From assembly GCA_050290225.1 (NCBI GenBank), contig JBNKHG010000023.1, forward strand, positions 6,443 through 70,442: a stretch of DNA of 64,000 nucleotides, given 5' to 3'. The position numbers and the translations under genes are program-made. Below are positions 1 through 8,700 of this stretch, one piece after another (position 1 is the first letter of the stretch; every line of letters begins with the position of its first letter). The notes under the pieces are model-generated. The model saw only the letters and a program-made list of their open reading frames with translations. It was not told the origin of the DNA and searched no databases. Source of the stretch: JBNKHG01 sp050290225 (lineage in GTDB: Bacteria; Pseudomonadota; Gammaproteobacteria; Pseudomonadales; Cellvibrionaceae).

Positions 1-147
1 GCGCGCCAGCGCGGGGTATTGCCTCTGCCAGTCCAGCGGATCACCTTTAAAGGCTCGCGGGCGCCACAACGATTGCTGTTCGTCGAGCAATTGGGTCAAG
101 CGCAGGAAGCTGTCGGTAAAACTGCCTTCAGTCAATTTGTATCTCAT
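1..147 (-). CDS. N-terminal part of a protein cut by the left edge; possibly a SAM-dependent methyltransferase
   Basis: An open frame on the minus strand starts with ATG at 147 and runs off the left edge after 49 codons. The visible peptide begins MRYKLTEGSFTDSF and contains QSLWRPRAF. This loosely recalls the N-terminus of a class of proteobacterial SAM-dependent methyltransferases with a similar LWRPRPF stretch. No catalytic motif falls inside the visible part, so the family call is tentative. The reading frame is clear; the function is not. Confidence 0.45.
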   Translation of the reverse strand, partial: MRYKLTEGSFTDSFLRLTQLLDEQQSLWRPRAFKGDPLDWQRQYPALAR

Positions 148-368
148 CGGGCTAACGTGTGAAGGCACATGAGTGCCGGGCCTGAAGCTATTCTACGGTG
201 GCCGCAGCAATCCTTAAATAACGGCAAGAGACATCAACCAGACGCCAACCAGTGTCCTTTCAATCTGATAAAGATGCATTAGCTCTGCGGATCAATGGCG
301 ATGTCCAGCCACTCAGGCCGGATCGAAGCCTACGTACCTAAATTCGTCAATATTACCTGGAAGGAGTA

Positions 369-3300
369 CTAGGTTACCTCTACCTTTTCCCGTTTGGCGC
401 CCTGCAAAAACAGCCGCGCATCATCCATCAACATGTAGTTGATCGGTACCAGTATCAAGGTAACGAAAGTGGCAAACAGAATACCGAATCCCAGGGACAC
501 TGCCATGGGAATCAGGAATTGCGCCTGGGTGGATTGTTCAAACAGCAGCGGCATCAGGCCGATAAAGGTGGTCATGGACGTGAGCAACACCGGTCGGAAA
601 CGCACCACGCCGGCATTCAACACCGCTTCCCGGACCGGGCAACCTTCCAGACGACGCCTGTTGATGAAGTCCACCAGCACCAGGCTGTCGTTGACCACCA
701 CCCCCACCAGCCCCAGCAGGCCGAGAATACTGAAAAACGTCAGGTCCATGCCCATTATACAGTGACCGACCACAGCGCCGATAACACCGAAAGGGATTAC
801 CGACATCACCACCAGCGGTTGCCAGTAAGATTTAAAGGGGATCGCCAACAGCGCATATATCGAAAATAACACAACCACAATGCCCACTTTTAAAGAGCCG
901 AAAGATTCCCGCTGTTCCTTGGCCTCGCCCTCAAGTTCGTAGTGAACGCCAGGGTACTGCACAACCAGCTGATCGAGAAACTCTTTGATTTCCCGGTTTA
1001 ACACCACGGCGTTGGCATTTTTCTTGTCGAAGTCGGCAAACACCGTCAGTGTGCGGTAGCGATTGATGCGGGTGATGGCCGTGGGGCTTTTGCCGGGTTT
1101 TAGTTCCGCTACCTGGGACAGGGGAATCTGGCGACCGTCGCTGGTTTTGATACGTAGATCCGCCAGGTTACTCACCGCCGAGCGCTCGCTTTCCGGGTAT
1201 CGCACCATCACCCGAATATCGTCGCGGCCGCGCTGAATGCGCTGCACTTGATGGCCGTAAAAAGCCTGGCGTACCTGGTTGATAATATCGGCACGCGTCA
1301 GGCCAAGAGCATAGGCCTGGTTGCGCAATTCGATCTGCAGCTCCTCCTTGCCATCGGAAAGGCTATCGCCGATATCGAATACCTGCGGATAACGTCCCAG
1401 CATGCGTTTGGTTTCTTCCGCCACCGCTGCCAGGACACGGTAGTCATTACCCATAAATTGAATGCTGATGGGATCGGAACCGCGACCGATTTCGGCGCGG
1501 AAATTGAGCGACTCGGCACCGGGCACTTCCCCGATATTTTGCCGCCACTGTTTCACCAGCTCCGAACTGGTGACACTCATACGACGCTCTTCCGGTGGCG
1601 CAATTTCGAACCTCACGCGTCCCACATGGGTACCGCGACTGCCGTCACCCTGGCCAGTTGTGGCCTGGATATCGAGAATCACATCCTCACCGTCATTGAG
1701 TTGCCGGAACTGCGCTTTTAGATCCATGGCGGCATCGGCCATGGCCTGTATATAGCGATCGGTCACCTCAAAGGGCGTCCCGGCAGGCATCTCCAGGGTA
1801 GCGCTGGCCACTTCACTTTGCACACGCGGGAAAAACGTGAAGCGTATCCAGCCGCTGAAACTGAGGGCGACAATCACCATCAGGGTTCCGATAAACAGCG
1901 TCAGTGTCAGGTAGCGGTGATGCAGTCCCCAGTTAAGGGCCGGGCGGTAATAACTCAACACCACCGCTTCGACGCGGTCGGCAAATCGCTGCTGCCAGCG
2001 CTGCAATTTCGAGGGCGTGCGGTCGTTGCGCAGAGTGATGTTCTTCAGGTGTGCCGGCAATACCAGCTTGGACTCAAGCAGGGAGAACAACAGTATGGGG
2101 ATAATCACCGCGGGAATCTGCGCAAAGAGTGCACCGCGAAAACCCTCGATAAAAGCAATGGGTAAAAATGCCACCGCGGTGGTCAATACGCCGAAAGTCA
2201 CCGGCACCGCCACTTCCTTGGTACCATTCACCGCCGCCTCCAGGCCTGTCTCCGCGGTCTGCAGATGACGGTAAACATTTTCGCCGGTGACGATGGCGTC
2301 GTCGACGACAATACCCAGCACCAGGATAAAGCCGAACAGGCTGATAATATTGAGCGTGATGCCCAGCAACGGCATAAACAGCAGCGCACCCATAAAGCTG
2401 ACCGGCACACCCACAAATACCCAGATGGCCACAGTGGGTCGCAGGAACAGGGTCAACAGCGCCATCACCAGGATACCGCCCTGGAGAGCGTTATTCACCA
2501 GCGTCTGCAAGCGTTTTTCCACAATCAGCGAGCGGTCACGCCAAATAGCCAGCTCATAGCCCTGCGGCAGGTGCTCCCTGCGCTCGGCCACATAGGTTTT
2601 GACCTTGTCTGCCACGTCGATGGCACTCTGCCCACCGACACGGTAGACATCGACAAAAGCCGCCGACTTACCGTTGAAACGCGCTCGCATGGGATCATCC
2701 TCGAAACCGTCGCGAACACGAGCGATATCACGCACTCGAATCAGGCTGCCATTAGTCTGGGTTTTCACTACGATGGATTCAAAATCGTCGCGTTGATACG
2801 CCTGTCCCTTGGCCCGTATCAACACATCGCCCCCCAGGGTTTTGATATTGCCGGCCGACAAATCGATGGAGCTTCTGGCGATGGCCTGGGCCACATCGTC
2901 CAGGGTGAGTTTGTATTGGCGAAGGTTGCGCTCCGGCACTTCGATGGCGATCTCGTAATCGCGCACCGCATCCAGCTTCACCTGGGTGATACCGGGCAAG
3001 CGTAGGAGGTCATCGCGAATCTGTTCCGCCTGCTGGCGGATTTCCTCTTCACTGTAGGGACCGGACACAGCGACAGAGATCACCTCTCGGGTGTGTATGA
3101 ACAGACTGATTACCGGTTTTTCGGCGTCGGCCGGGAAGGTATTGATAGCATCCACCCGGCTTTTGATATCGGCCAACAACTCGCGGGGTTCATAACCCTG
3201 CTCCACCTCGATACTGACCTGGGCACTGCCCTCCAGGGAGGTACTGCGAATTTCCTCCACGCCTTCAAGATCCTGCACCGCCTCTTCGATGCGAATCGCA

Positions 3301-3482
3301 ATCGCCTCCTCCACCTCTTCCGGGGTGGAACCGCGCAGCGACACATTGACACTGATACGATCAGATTCGAAGCTGGGAAACACTTCCAGGGGAATGCCGC
3401 GCAGCGACAGTAGCCCGGCCAACAACAGGGTTACCATCAACAGGTTGGCGGCGACATGATTGCGGGCGAACCAGGTAATCAT
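369..3482 (-). CDS. RND efflux pump, inner-membrane transporter (HAE1/AcrB type)
   Basis: The 1037-residue protein has the full length of a proton-driven RND exporter. There is one N-terminal membrane helix (about residues 12-29), a periplasmic porter domain, a central helix block, a second porter domain and a C-terminal helix block. The helix-4 proton-relay motif GIVVDDAIVTGEN (Asp pair near 394-395) is intact, so it should be active. It lies 13 bp downstream of its membrane-fusion partner and is probably co-transcribed with it. No outer-membrane channel gene is adjacent, so a TolC-like protein encoded elsewhere is presumably used. Substrates cannot be predicted from sequence; multidrug or bile/dye export is the family norm. 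Confidence 0.95.
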   Translation of the reverse strand: MITWFARNHVAANLLMVTLLLAGLLSLRGIPLEVFPSFESDRISVNVSLRGSTPEEVEEAIAIRIEEAVQDLEGVEEIRSTSLEGSAQVSIEVEQGYEPRELLADIKSRVDAINTFPADAEKPVISLFIHTREVISVAVSGPYSEEEIRQQAEQIRDDLLRLPGITQVKLDAVRDYEIAIEVPERNLRQYKLTLDDVAQAIARSSIDLSAGNIKTLGGDVLIRAKGQAYQRDDFESIVVKTQTNGSLIRVRDIARVRDGFEDDPMRARFNGKSAAFVDVYRVGGQSAIDVADKVKTYVAERREHLPQGYELAIWRDRSLIVEKRLQTLVNNALQGGILVMALLTLFLRPTVAIWVFVGVPVSFMGALLFMPLLGITLNIISLFGFILVLGIVVDDAIVTGENVYRHLQTAETGLEAAVNGTKEVAVPVTFGVLTTAVAFLPIAFIEGFRGALFAQIPAVIIPILLFSLLESKLVLPAHLKNITLRNDRTPSKLQRWQQRFADRVEAVVLSYYRPALNWGLHHRYLTLTLFIGTLMVIVALSFSGWIRFTFFPRVQSEVASATLEMPAGTPFEVTDRYIQAMADAAMDLKAQFRQLNDGEDVILDIQATTGQGDGSRGTHVGRVRFEIAPPEERRMSVTSSELVKQWRQNIGEVPGAESLNFRAEIGRGSDPISIQFMGNDYRVLAAVAEETKRMLGRYPQVFDIGDSLSDGKEELQIELRNQAYALGLTRADIINQVRQAFYGHQVQRIQRGRDDIRVMVRYPESERSAVSNLADLRIKTSDGRQIPLSQVAELKPGKSPTAITRINRYRTLTVFADFDKKNANAVVLNREIKEFLDQLVVQYPGVHYELEGEAKEQRESFGSLKVGIVVVLFSIYALLAIPFKSYWQPLVVMSVIPFGVIGAVVGHCIMGMDLTFFSILGLLGLVGVVVNDSLVLVDFINRRRLEGCPVREAVLNAGVVRFRPVLLTSMTTFIGLMPLLFEQSTQAQFLIPMAVSLGFGILFATFVTLILVPINYMLMDDARLFLQGAKREKVEVT

Positions 3483-3495
3483 AGCAATAACCGCC

Positions 3496-4743
3496 CTAGG
3501 GGCTCGCCTCCCGTTGGGACACAGCCGCCGTATCGGTCACCTTTACCGGTGTGCCACTGCTTACCTGCCCCAGCGGGGTCAGCACCAATTCGTCCCCGGC
3601 CATCAGTCCGCCGCTCACGACCGCCTCGCGATCGTTTTGCCAGGCGATGTGAACAGTCTGGCGCTGCAGCAAGCCGTCTTTGACCAGATAAACGTAACTT
3701 CCCTGATAGATGGACTCATTGGGTATCACCACCGCTTCGGTCAGCATTTTGCCCTGGATACGCGCATCCACATACTGACCAATCTTCAAGGGCCGGCGCA
3801 GGGATTGTTTAGCGTCCACGGATGGCTGGCCATAGGGGTTTTCAATCTGGGCGATTACGTAAAGTTCATGAGTCTGATCATCAAAGGCGCCGGCGGTGCG
3901 TACCAGGGTGGCCGACCAGAGTTCAGGTGTCGCCCCCAGGTTATTGATGATGGTGACTTGGGGCAGTTCTGTGTCCTGGGTTACCGCCTCATTTTTGCCG
4001 TTGGCCGCCACTCGGTAAGCTTCCGGTAAATCGATGTAACCGAGTTCACTGTTCTTGAGCGGCAGACGAATTTCCAGGGTATCCACCCCATAGATTTGGG
4101 CCAGCACCGTGTTGTTGGCGATGACCTGGCCGAGATCCACGTTTTGGGTCAACACCCGCCCGGCAAAGGGAGCGCGAATCTGGGTACGCTCGCGATTGAG
4201 TTTTGCCTGTTTGAGTTTGGCCCTGGCGGAAACAATCTGCGCCTCGGCTGCCGCCACCTGGGGTCGGCGCAGTGCCAGAGCGCTGGCCTGCCCCTTCGCC
4301 CCGATGTTGCGCCAGTCTTTTTCCGCCTGTTGAGCTAACGCCAGCTGCTCCTCCAGGTTCACCTTGGCATCCGCCAGTTCCGACTCGGCCACCTCGATCT
4401 GGATATCGTAGTCACGGGGATCAATTTCCACCAACAGGTCGCCAGCCTCAAAAAAACCACCTTCGCGAAAGCTAGGGCTCACCGAGATAATCTGGCCCGC
4501 CACCTGGGAAACCAGCTGGCTTCGGGTGCGCGGCTGTACTGTTCCGAAGGAATTGAGCTCAATCCGGTAACGCTGGACTGCGATACGCTGGGTGGCAACC
4601 GAAATCTTCGGAGTTTGCGGCTTTTCCCGCTGAGGCACCGAGGGCCGGGAGTTCACGATCAAGAGTGTGAGCAGGACAAACACGCCCAACACCCACAAAG
4701 GCAAGCCTTTCACCATCAAATTCCTGAAGCTCGCGTTAGCCAT
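3496..4743 (-). CDS. RND efflux pump, periplasmic adaptor (membrane fusion protein)
   Basis: The 415-residue protein has one N-terminal membrane anchor (about 13-31, LWVLGVFVLLTLLIVNS). It continues with a lipoyl/barrel-sandwich half (QLVSQVAGQIISVSPSFREG), an alpha-helical hairpin rich in Ala, Gln and Lys, and the second lipoyl half (IRAPFAGRV). A beta-barrel and membrane-proximal domain follow. This is the HlyD/AcrA adaptor layout. It bridges the inner-membrane pump encoded immediately downstream to an outer-membrane channel. The ATG at 4743 is the first start of a two-gene minus-strand operon, preceded by 283 bp of non-coding DNA shared with divergent tcdA. Confidence 0.93.
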   Translation of the reverse strand: MANASFRNLMVKGLPLWVLGVFVLLTLLIVNSRPSVPQREKPQTPKISVATQRIAVQRYRIELNSFGTVQPRTRSQLVSQVAGQIISVSPSFREGGFFEAGDLLVEIDPRDYDIQIEVAESELADAKVNLEEQLALAQQAEKDWRNIGAKGQASALALRRPQVAAAEAQIVSARAKLKQAKLNRERTQIRAPFAGRVLTQNVDLGQVIANNTVLAQIYGVDTLEIRLPLKNSELGYIDLPEAYRVAANGKNEAVTQDTELPQVTIINNLGATPELWSATLVRTAGAFDDQTHELYVIAQIENPYGQPSVDAKQSLRRPLKIGQYVDARIQGKMLTEAVVIPNESIYQGSYVYLVKDGLLQRQTVHIAWQNDREAVVSGGLMAGDELVLTPLGQVSSGTPVKVTDTAAVSQREASP

Positions 4744-5026
4744 TTAGTTTCCAATTTCCCTGAGAGACACTGTAACAACATCAAACAAATTGCTCCTTTT
4801 CGACGCGACTGATCGATTTAAATTCCCTGCTCGGCCTTTTTTGCACCGCAATGCCTGCGGACAATCCCCGTCAACATTGTGCCCGACAACCGAAAAAGCG
4901 CAAGCGGCCTTGTGACGCCCCGGAAAAGATAGGTTAAAATTCCGCCCCTTTTAAACAAGTTCGACGAGAAGACCTTGGGGCCCCACTAAGCAGTGCGTCC
5001 CTTGAACGAGAGCGCGATACCCGACC

Positions 5027-5839
5027 ATGAGCACCTCCCCTCTTTCCGACGCCTATCTGCAACGCTTTGGCGGCATCGCCCGCCTCTATGGCCAGGCCGG
5101 GCTTGAAGCCCTGTCGAACGCTCACATGGTGGTGGTCGGTATCGGTGGCGTTGGAACTTGGGCGGCCGAAGCCCTGGCCCGCAGTGGCGTGGGAGAGCTG
5201 ACCCTGATCGATATGGATGACATCTGCATTACCAACAGCAACCGCCAACTGCACGCCCTGCAATCCACCATCGGCAAGCCTAAAACCTCAGTAATGGCTG
5301 CACGGCTGCGGGACATTAATCCTGAGATTTGCGTCAACGAAGTGGAAGACTTCCTCGCCACCGACAATATACAGGCGCTGATCAAACCCGAACATGATCT
5401 GGTGATCGACGCCATCGATGCCGCCTATGTGAAGGCCGCATTAATTGCCCACTGCAAGCGCCAGAAAAAAAACATAGTGGTTGCCGGTTCCGCCGGCGGT
5501 AAACGCGACCCAAGACAGATTACCAGCGGGGATCTCAGCAAAACCGTCAACGACCCCCTGCTAGCCAAAACCCGCAACAACCTGCGCCGTCTTCACAAGT
5601 TCAGTCGCAATCCCAAGCGCGTGTTTTCCATTGAAGCGGTCTATTCCTCCGAACAGATGCTGTTTCCCAGCGCTGAAGGCGGGGTTTGTCAAAGCCGCGC
5701 AGGAATGGATATCAGCGAAGGCGTCAAACTTGACTGTAGTGGCGGCTTTGGTGCCTCGACCATGGTGACCGCCAGTTTCGGTTTTGTCGCCGCCACACGG
5801 GGTATCGAACGCTATTTGCTGCGGACACGCCAAGACTGA
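5027..5839 (+). CDS. tcdA: tRNA threonylcarbamoyladenosine dehydratase (TcdA/CsdL)
   Basis: The 270-residue E1-like ThiF/MoeB-family protein has a nucleotide-binding loop near residues 35-45 (VVVGIGGVGTWAAEALA). This is followed by LTLIDMDDICITNSNRQ and the C-terminal SGGFGASTMVTASFGF segment typical of TcdA. The enzyme uses ATP to cyclise t6A37 of ANN-decoding tRNAs into ct6A. It stands alone, divergent from the RND operon. The window also encodes TrmO, which methylates t6A37, so two separate t6A37 modifiers are present. Confidence 0.93.
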   Translation: MSTSPLSDAYLQRFGGIARLYGQAGLEALSNAHMVVVGIGGVGTWAAEALARSGVGELTLIDMDDICITNSNRQLHALQSTIGKPKTSVMAARLRDINPEICVNEVEDFLATDNIQALIKPEHDLVIDAIDAAYVKAALIAHCKRQKKNIVVAGSAGGKRDPRQITSGDLSKTVNDPLLAKTRNNLRRLHKFSRNPKRVFSIEAVYSSEQMLFPSAEGGVCQSRAGMDISEGVKLDCSGGFGASTMVTASFGFVAATRGIERYLLRTRQD

Positions 5840-6017
5840 AAAACATCGCCGGGACATAAACATCGAAACGATCGAGCCACTGTTCCCAATACCGCCGATA
5901 GATCTAACCACCAGGGCTCGGGCGACAAATAGGCGTCCCCGCAGGCAATCGATCCATAACCGTCTACACTGTGAATGAGGATGAATTGTTGTAGATGAGC
6001 TGAGTTATAGGTGCGCC

Positions 6018-6203
6018 ATGCCTGCTGTATTCGAATCTCGCGATCCTACCTACCAGGGTATTGAAAAACGCACAGTCGTACGCCGGATTAACAGCGACCG
6101 ACGGGAATCCATTCGCCTGGATGCGTCCGAAACAGAGCGACGCAAAATCTTTGGTCGCCGAAACACTGATCACGACATCTGGCAGGAATTTAGGCCGCGG
6201 TAA
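6018..6203 (+). CDS. Small arginine-rich hypothetical protein
   Basis: The 61-codon frame starts with ATG. It encodes a very basic, charged peptide with repeated Arg-pair motifs (KRTVVRRINSDRRESIRL, then ETERRKIFGRRNTD). There is no signal peptide or membrane segment. The charge pattern resembles small PilZ-associated or nucleic-acid-binding proteins, but I recognise no family. It sits alone between tcdA and the convergent SRAP gene. A coding role is supported only by the biased composition and a frame that fills the gap. Confidence 0.55.
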   Translation: MPAVFESRDPTYQGIEKRTVVRRINSDRRESIRLDASETERRKIFGRRNTDHDIWQEFRPR

Positions 6204-6273
6204 GAAATAGGAGAGGATTGTAAAAACCGCCAGCCTCTCGATCCCAATCGATATCCAGGGCTACCGGGAGAAC

Positions 6274-6945
6274 TCAGGGCACTAATATCTCGCCCTCACC
6301 GATCGCAATGGGCGGGTCTTTGTGGCGACTATTCCCAATTGCCCTGTTCACGGGCTTGACTTCCAGACTCGCCTTCAATGAGGGCACCAGCATCGCATTC
6401 AATGTCGAGTGATCAGTGGAAACATCCAACCAGGCTTCAATCTCATCCTCGTTCAACATCACCGGTATACGTGCGTGGATATGACCAAAGGCTTTGGGAG
6501 CCGCTGAGGTAATGATGGTACAGGAATACAGCTGCTGCCCCTGTCCTTCCCAAAAATCCCAGAGTCCGGCAAAAGCAATCGCCCTGTCGACCGGTTTAAT
6601 TTCGTATGGCTGCTTGATGTCACCTTGTTTGTGCCACTCGATAAATGACGATGCCGGTAAAATGCAACGTTGGGATTTAAACGGCCCCCGGTAGGCGCGG
6701 CTCTTATCGAGTGATTCAGCCCGGGCATTGAACATCGCATATCGGGTACTTGGCCCGTCGGACCAACTGGGCACCAGCCACCAGCGCGCGGTTACCTGCT
6801 GTCGTCGTCCAGCAGTCTCCAACACCACAGGCACAAATTCCGTCGGTGCAATATTGTAACGGGACGGCAGATGCAGGTGCAGGCCGAGACTGTCCATCAG
6901 GGCCAGGAGCAGGGGATCATCGGTGATGTTGTAGCGTCCACACAT
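6274..6945 (-). CDS. yedK: SOS response-associated peptidase (SRAP/YedK/HMCES family)
   Basis: The 223-residue protein begins MCGRYNITDD, so after Met removal it exposes the catalytic Cys2 that forms a thiazolidine crosslink with abasic sites in single-stranded DNA. Other family signatures are RYNIAPTE, FNARAESLD, the SSFIEWHK glutamate segment and the HIHARIPVML histidine segment. All key residues appear present. SRAP proteins shield abasic sites from cleavage during replication. The gene is monocistronic; no LexA box was identified upstream. Confidence 0.95.
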   Translation of the reverse strand: MCGRYNITDDPLLLALMDSLGLHLHLPSRYNIAPTEFVPVVLETAGRRQQVTARWWLVPSWSDGPSTRYAMFNARAESLDKSRAYRGPFKSQRCILPASSFIEWHKQGDIKQPYEIKPVDRAIAFAGLWDFWEGQGQQLYSCTIITSAAPKAFGHIHARIPVMLNEDEIEAWLDVSTDHSTLNAMLVPSLKASLEVKPVNRAIGNSRHKDPPIAIGEGEILVP

Positions 6946-7282
6946 GATGAAAACCTAACGGCATCGCTTAAGCGAAATGTTGAATTTTTAATATTGAACT
7001 TGTACCGGACGGACTTATTCAGCGTTTGCCCGGACTTTATATCCAAAATCATTTTTCAAACAGGCAAATTACTCTGTCCACCAATGCTCTATAACTATTG
7101 GACACTGGAATGTTTCCAAGACTGGCTCAACAATTATCTGCAGCAAAGGGTTGCCTCAGGCGCTTCAAACATCTCACCTTAAATTGACAGCAACATCGCC
7201 TTTTGAAGATATCGAGTTTAACCGCAGTACCTTGAGTTTAACCGCAGTTCCTGGGCTATGGCGTAGCTATTTTCACTACCGG
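6946..7282. other. Intergenic stretch with no recognisable gene
   Basis: About 340 bp between the start of the SRAP gene and the terminator of the candidate small RNA. It is AT-richer than its surroundings. The short open frames here have neither ribosome sites nor family resemblance. A short direct repeat (GAGTTTAACCGCAGT, twice near 7212-7247) is the only visible structure. The SRAP promoter must lie in the left part. Confidence 0.5.
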
Positions 7283-7417
7283 AAAAAAAACCCGCATCAG
7301 CATACACTGACGCGGGAAAGCACAGAAACGGAGCAACCGCAGTTGGTGCAAACTTGCATGAGGAGAGTAAGTCACTCCGCCGGACATGACGTCCAGTCAC
7401 AAGCAGGACTAGCTTGA
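7283..7417 (-). ncRNA. Candidate small regulatory RNA with own promoter, LacI-type operator and intrinsic terminator
   Basis: On the minus strand a strong promoter is visible: -35 TTGACA (7452-7447), a 17-bp spacer and -10 CACAAT (7429-7424). It predicts a start near 7417. About 100 nt later a perfect 10-bp stem (7316-7291, loop UGUAUG) is followed by eight U residues, which is a textbook intrinsic terminator. The transcript has a 6-bp hairpin at 7396-7380. It also has an unpaired-looking CUCUCCUC segment (about 7369-7361) complementary to Shine-Dalgarno sequences. A 20-codon frame (ATG at 7360) exists but has no ribosome site. The operator overlapping the -35 is identical to that of zwf. The existence of the RNA is inferred from signals, not homology. 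Confidence 0.6.
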
Positions 7418-7423
7418 GGTGTA

Positions 7424-7458
7424 ATTGTGCCTCAGAATGACAACGCTGTCAATAAAAA
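7424..7458 (-). promoter_or_regulatory. Promoter with LacI-family operator in front of the candidate sRNA
   Basis: The operator TGACAACGCTGTCA (7438-7451) is a near-perfect even palindrome with a central CG, the hallmark of LacI-family sites. It overlaps the -35 hexamer TTGACA, so bound repressor would block RNA polymerase. The same 14-mer with the same promoter geometry occurs at 17201-17214 upstream of zwf. The best candidate regulator is the LacI-family protein encoded next to it at 7536-8552. Confidence 0.65.
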
Positions 7459-7518
7459 ATTGCCGTAGCGCCCGAAAGGGTCAATAGCAAGGGGCTATCG
7501 CTTTCCGAGCGGTTCCAT

Positions 7519-7552
7519 TTACCGGACTGGTTTGGTTACCGGACTGGTTTGG
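7519..7552. repeat. 17-bp tandem duplication across the lacI-family stop codon
   Basis: The 17-mer TTACCGGACTGGTTTGG occurs twice in a row (7519-7535 and 7536-7552). The second copy encodes the last codons and TAA stop of the regulator gene (TKPVR-stop). The first copy lies just beyond the stop and repeats the same codons and stop. It looks like a recent slippage duplication without effect on the protein. Confidence 0.9.
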
Positions 7553-8552
7553 TGGTGGAGGCCCGTTTAATCAGGGTGCAATGCAGGAGATACTGGGTCT
7601 GCTCGGCGCTCTTACCGCGTACCTGGGCGATCAGCAACCCTGCAGCCTTGGCGGCCATATCCTGGATGGGCTGGCGGATAGTGGTTAATGATGGCCAGCC
7701 CTGGGCGGCCAGAGGAGCATCGTCGAAACCGGCAATCGATAGTTGTTCGGGAATCGACAATCCCCGCTCGTGGGCGGCGACCAGGACCCCGCTGGCCATA
7801 TCATCGCTACTGGCGAAGATAGCGGTGGGCGGGTTCTTCATTTCCAGAAGTTTCTCGGCGCAGGCTTTGCCCGACCCGAAGTTGAAGTATCCCTGCCTGA
7901 CCAGGGATTTGTTTTCCTTGATGCCGTGTTTCTCAAGGGCGTCGATGTAGCCGGCATAGCGCTCATGGGTGGCACCATGATCCGGGTGGCCGAGGATAAA
8001 ACCGATGCGAGTGTGGCCCAGCTCAATCAAATACTCTGTCATTTCACAGGCGGCCAGGCGATCGTCGCAGAAAGCACAGGGAACCTCCTGGCCATGCTCG
8101 ATAGGTGCGATGGAAGAGTAGCGAATACCCTGCTCGTTCAGCGCTGCCAGAAACGCCGAATTGTCGGTCAGAGGCGGCGTCAGAATCAATCCGTCAAGAC
8201 GGGATCCCCGCGCCAGGTCCAGAATTTCCGGGATCAGGTCGGGCGACTGGTAATCGCAGGGATGTATCAGTAAGCCAAACCCCTCCTGGCGACATGTGGC
8301 CAGGGCGCCTGTCTGGGCATGAATAATGTAATTGGGGCTGGGGTTGGAGTAGAGCAAGCCGACCAGGAACGAACGACTGCCTGCGAGACTGCGGGCAGAC
8401 CGGTTGGGTTGGTAGTTCAGTTGGGCAATGGCCGCTTCAACTTTATCCTGGGTGGATTGACGGACATTAGGTTCCTTATTCACCACCCTCGATACGGTTT
8501 TGATCGACACCCCCGCCAAGGCAGCGACATCATCAATGGTCGACTTTGCCAA
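7536..8552 (-). CDS. LacI-family transcriptional regulator of the Entner-Doudoroff cluster (inferred)
   Basis: The 338-residue protein has an N-terminal LacI helix-turn-helix (STIDDVAALAGVSIKTVSRV, residues 4-23) and hinge (YQPNRSARSLAG). A periplasmic-binding-protein-like effector domain follows. The start is TTG at 8552, preceded by AAAGGTGG at suitable spacing. It is the last gene after pyk in the minus-strand sugar catabolic series. By position and by the LacI-type palindromes at zwf and at the candidate sRNA, it probably represses these promoters. The effector is unknown; a phosphorylated sugar intermediate such as KDPG or glucose 6-phosphate would be logical. Confidence 0.93.
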   Translation of the reverse strand: MAKSTIDDVAALAGVSIKTVSRVVNKEPNVRQSTQDKVEAAIAQLNYQPNRSARSLAGSRSFLVGLLYSNPSPNYIIHAQTGALATCRQEGFGLLIHPCDYQSPDLIPEILDLARGSRLDGLILTPPLTDNSAFLAALNEQGIRYSSIAPIEHGQEVPCAFCDDRLAACEMTEYLIELGHTRIGFILGHPDHGATHERYAGYIDALEKHGIKENKSLVRQGYFNFGSGKACAEKLLEMKNPPTAIFASSDDMASGVLVAAHERGLSIPEQLSIAGFDDAPLAAQGWPSLTTIRQPIQDMAAKAAGLLIAQVRGKSAEQTQYLLHCTLIKRASTTKPVR

Positions 8553-8610
8553 ACTTTACACCACCTTTCGTTACTGGACGGGGAGCTGCCACCCCGATTG
8601 GGGCTGTAAT

Positions 8611-8662
8611 ATCCAACAAAGCCCGACCGCGTGCAACCTTTTCGTCACACACGACCGGGCTT
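8611..8662 (-). terminator. Intrinsic terminator downstream of pyk
   Basis: Arms 8648-8662 and 8619-8633 form a 15-bp stem on the minus strand. It starts AAGCCCG, contains several G-U pairs and closes with CGGGCUU followed by UGUUGG. It lies between pyk and the lacI-family gene. The regulator therefore either has its own promoter in the remaining gap or is expressed by partial read-through. Confidence 0.75.
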
Positions 8663-8700
8663 GTTTGAAGCCGTCTATCAGGCTTATCAGGCCAGGCGGG

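Noticed and set aside
7298..7360. 20-residue peptide with three closely spaced cysteines inside the candidate sRNA
   Set aside because: No Shine-Dalgarno at usable distance and it runs into the terminator stem; kept only as a remote dual-function possibility.
7151..7417. 88-codon plus-strand frame across the candidate sRNA
   Set aside because: Crosses a strong terminator hairpin and an oligo-A run, has no ribosome site and no family resemblance.
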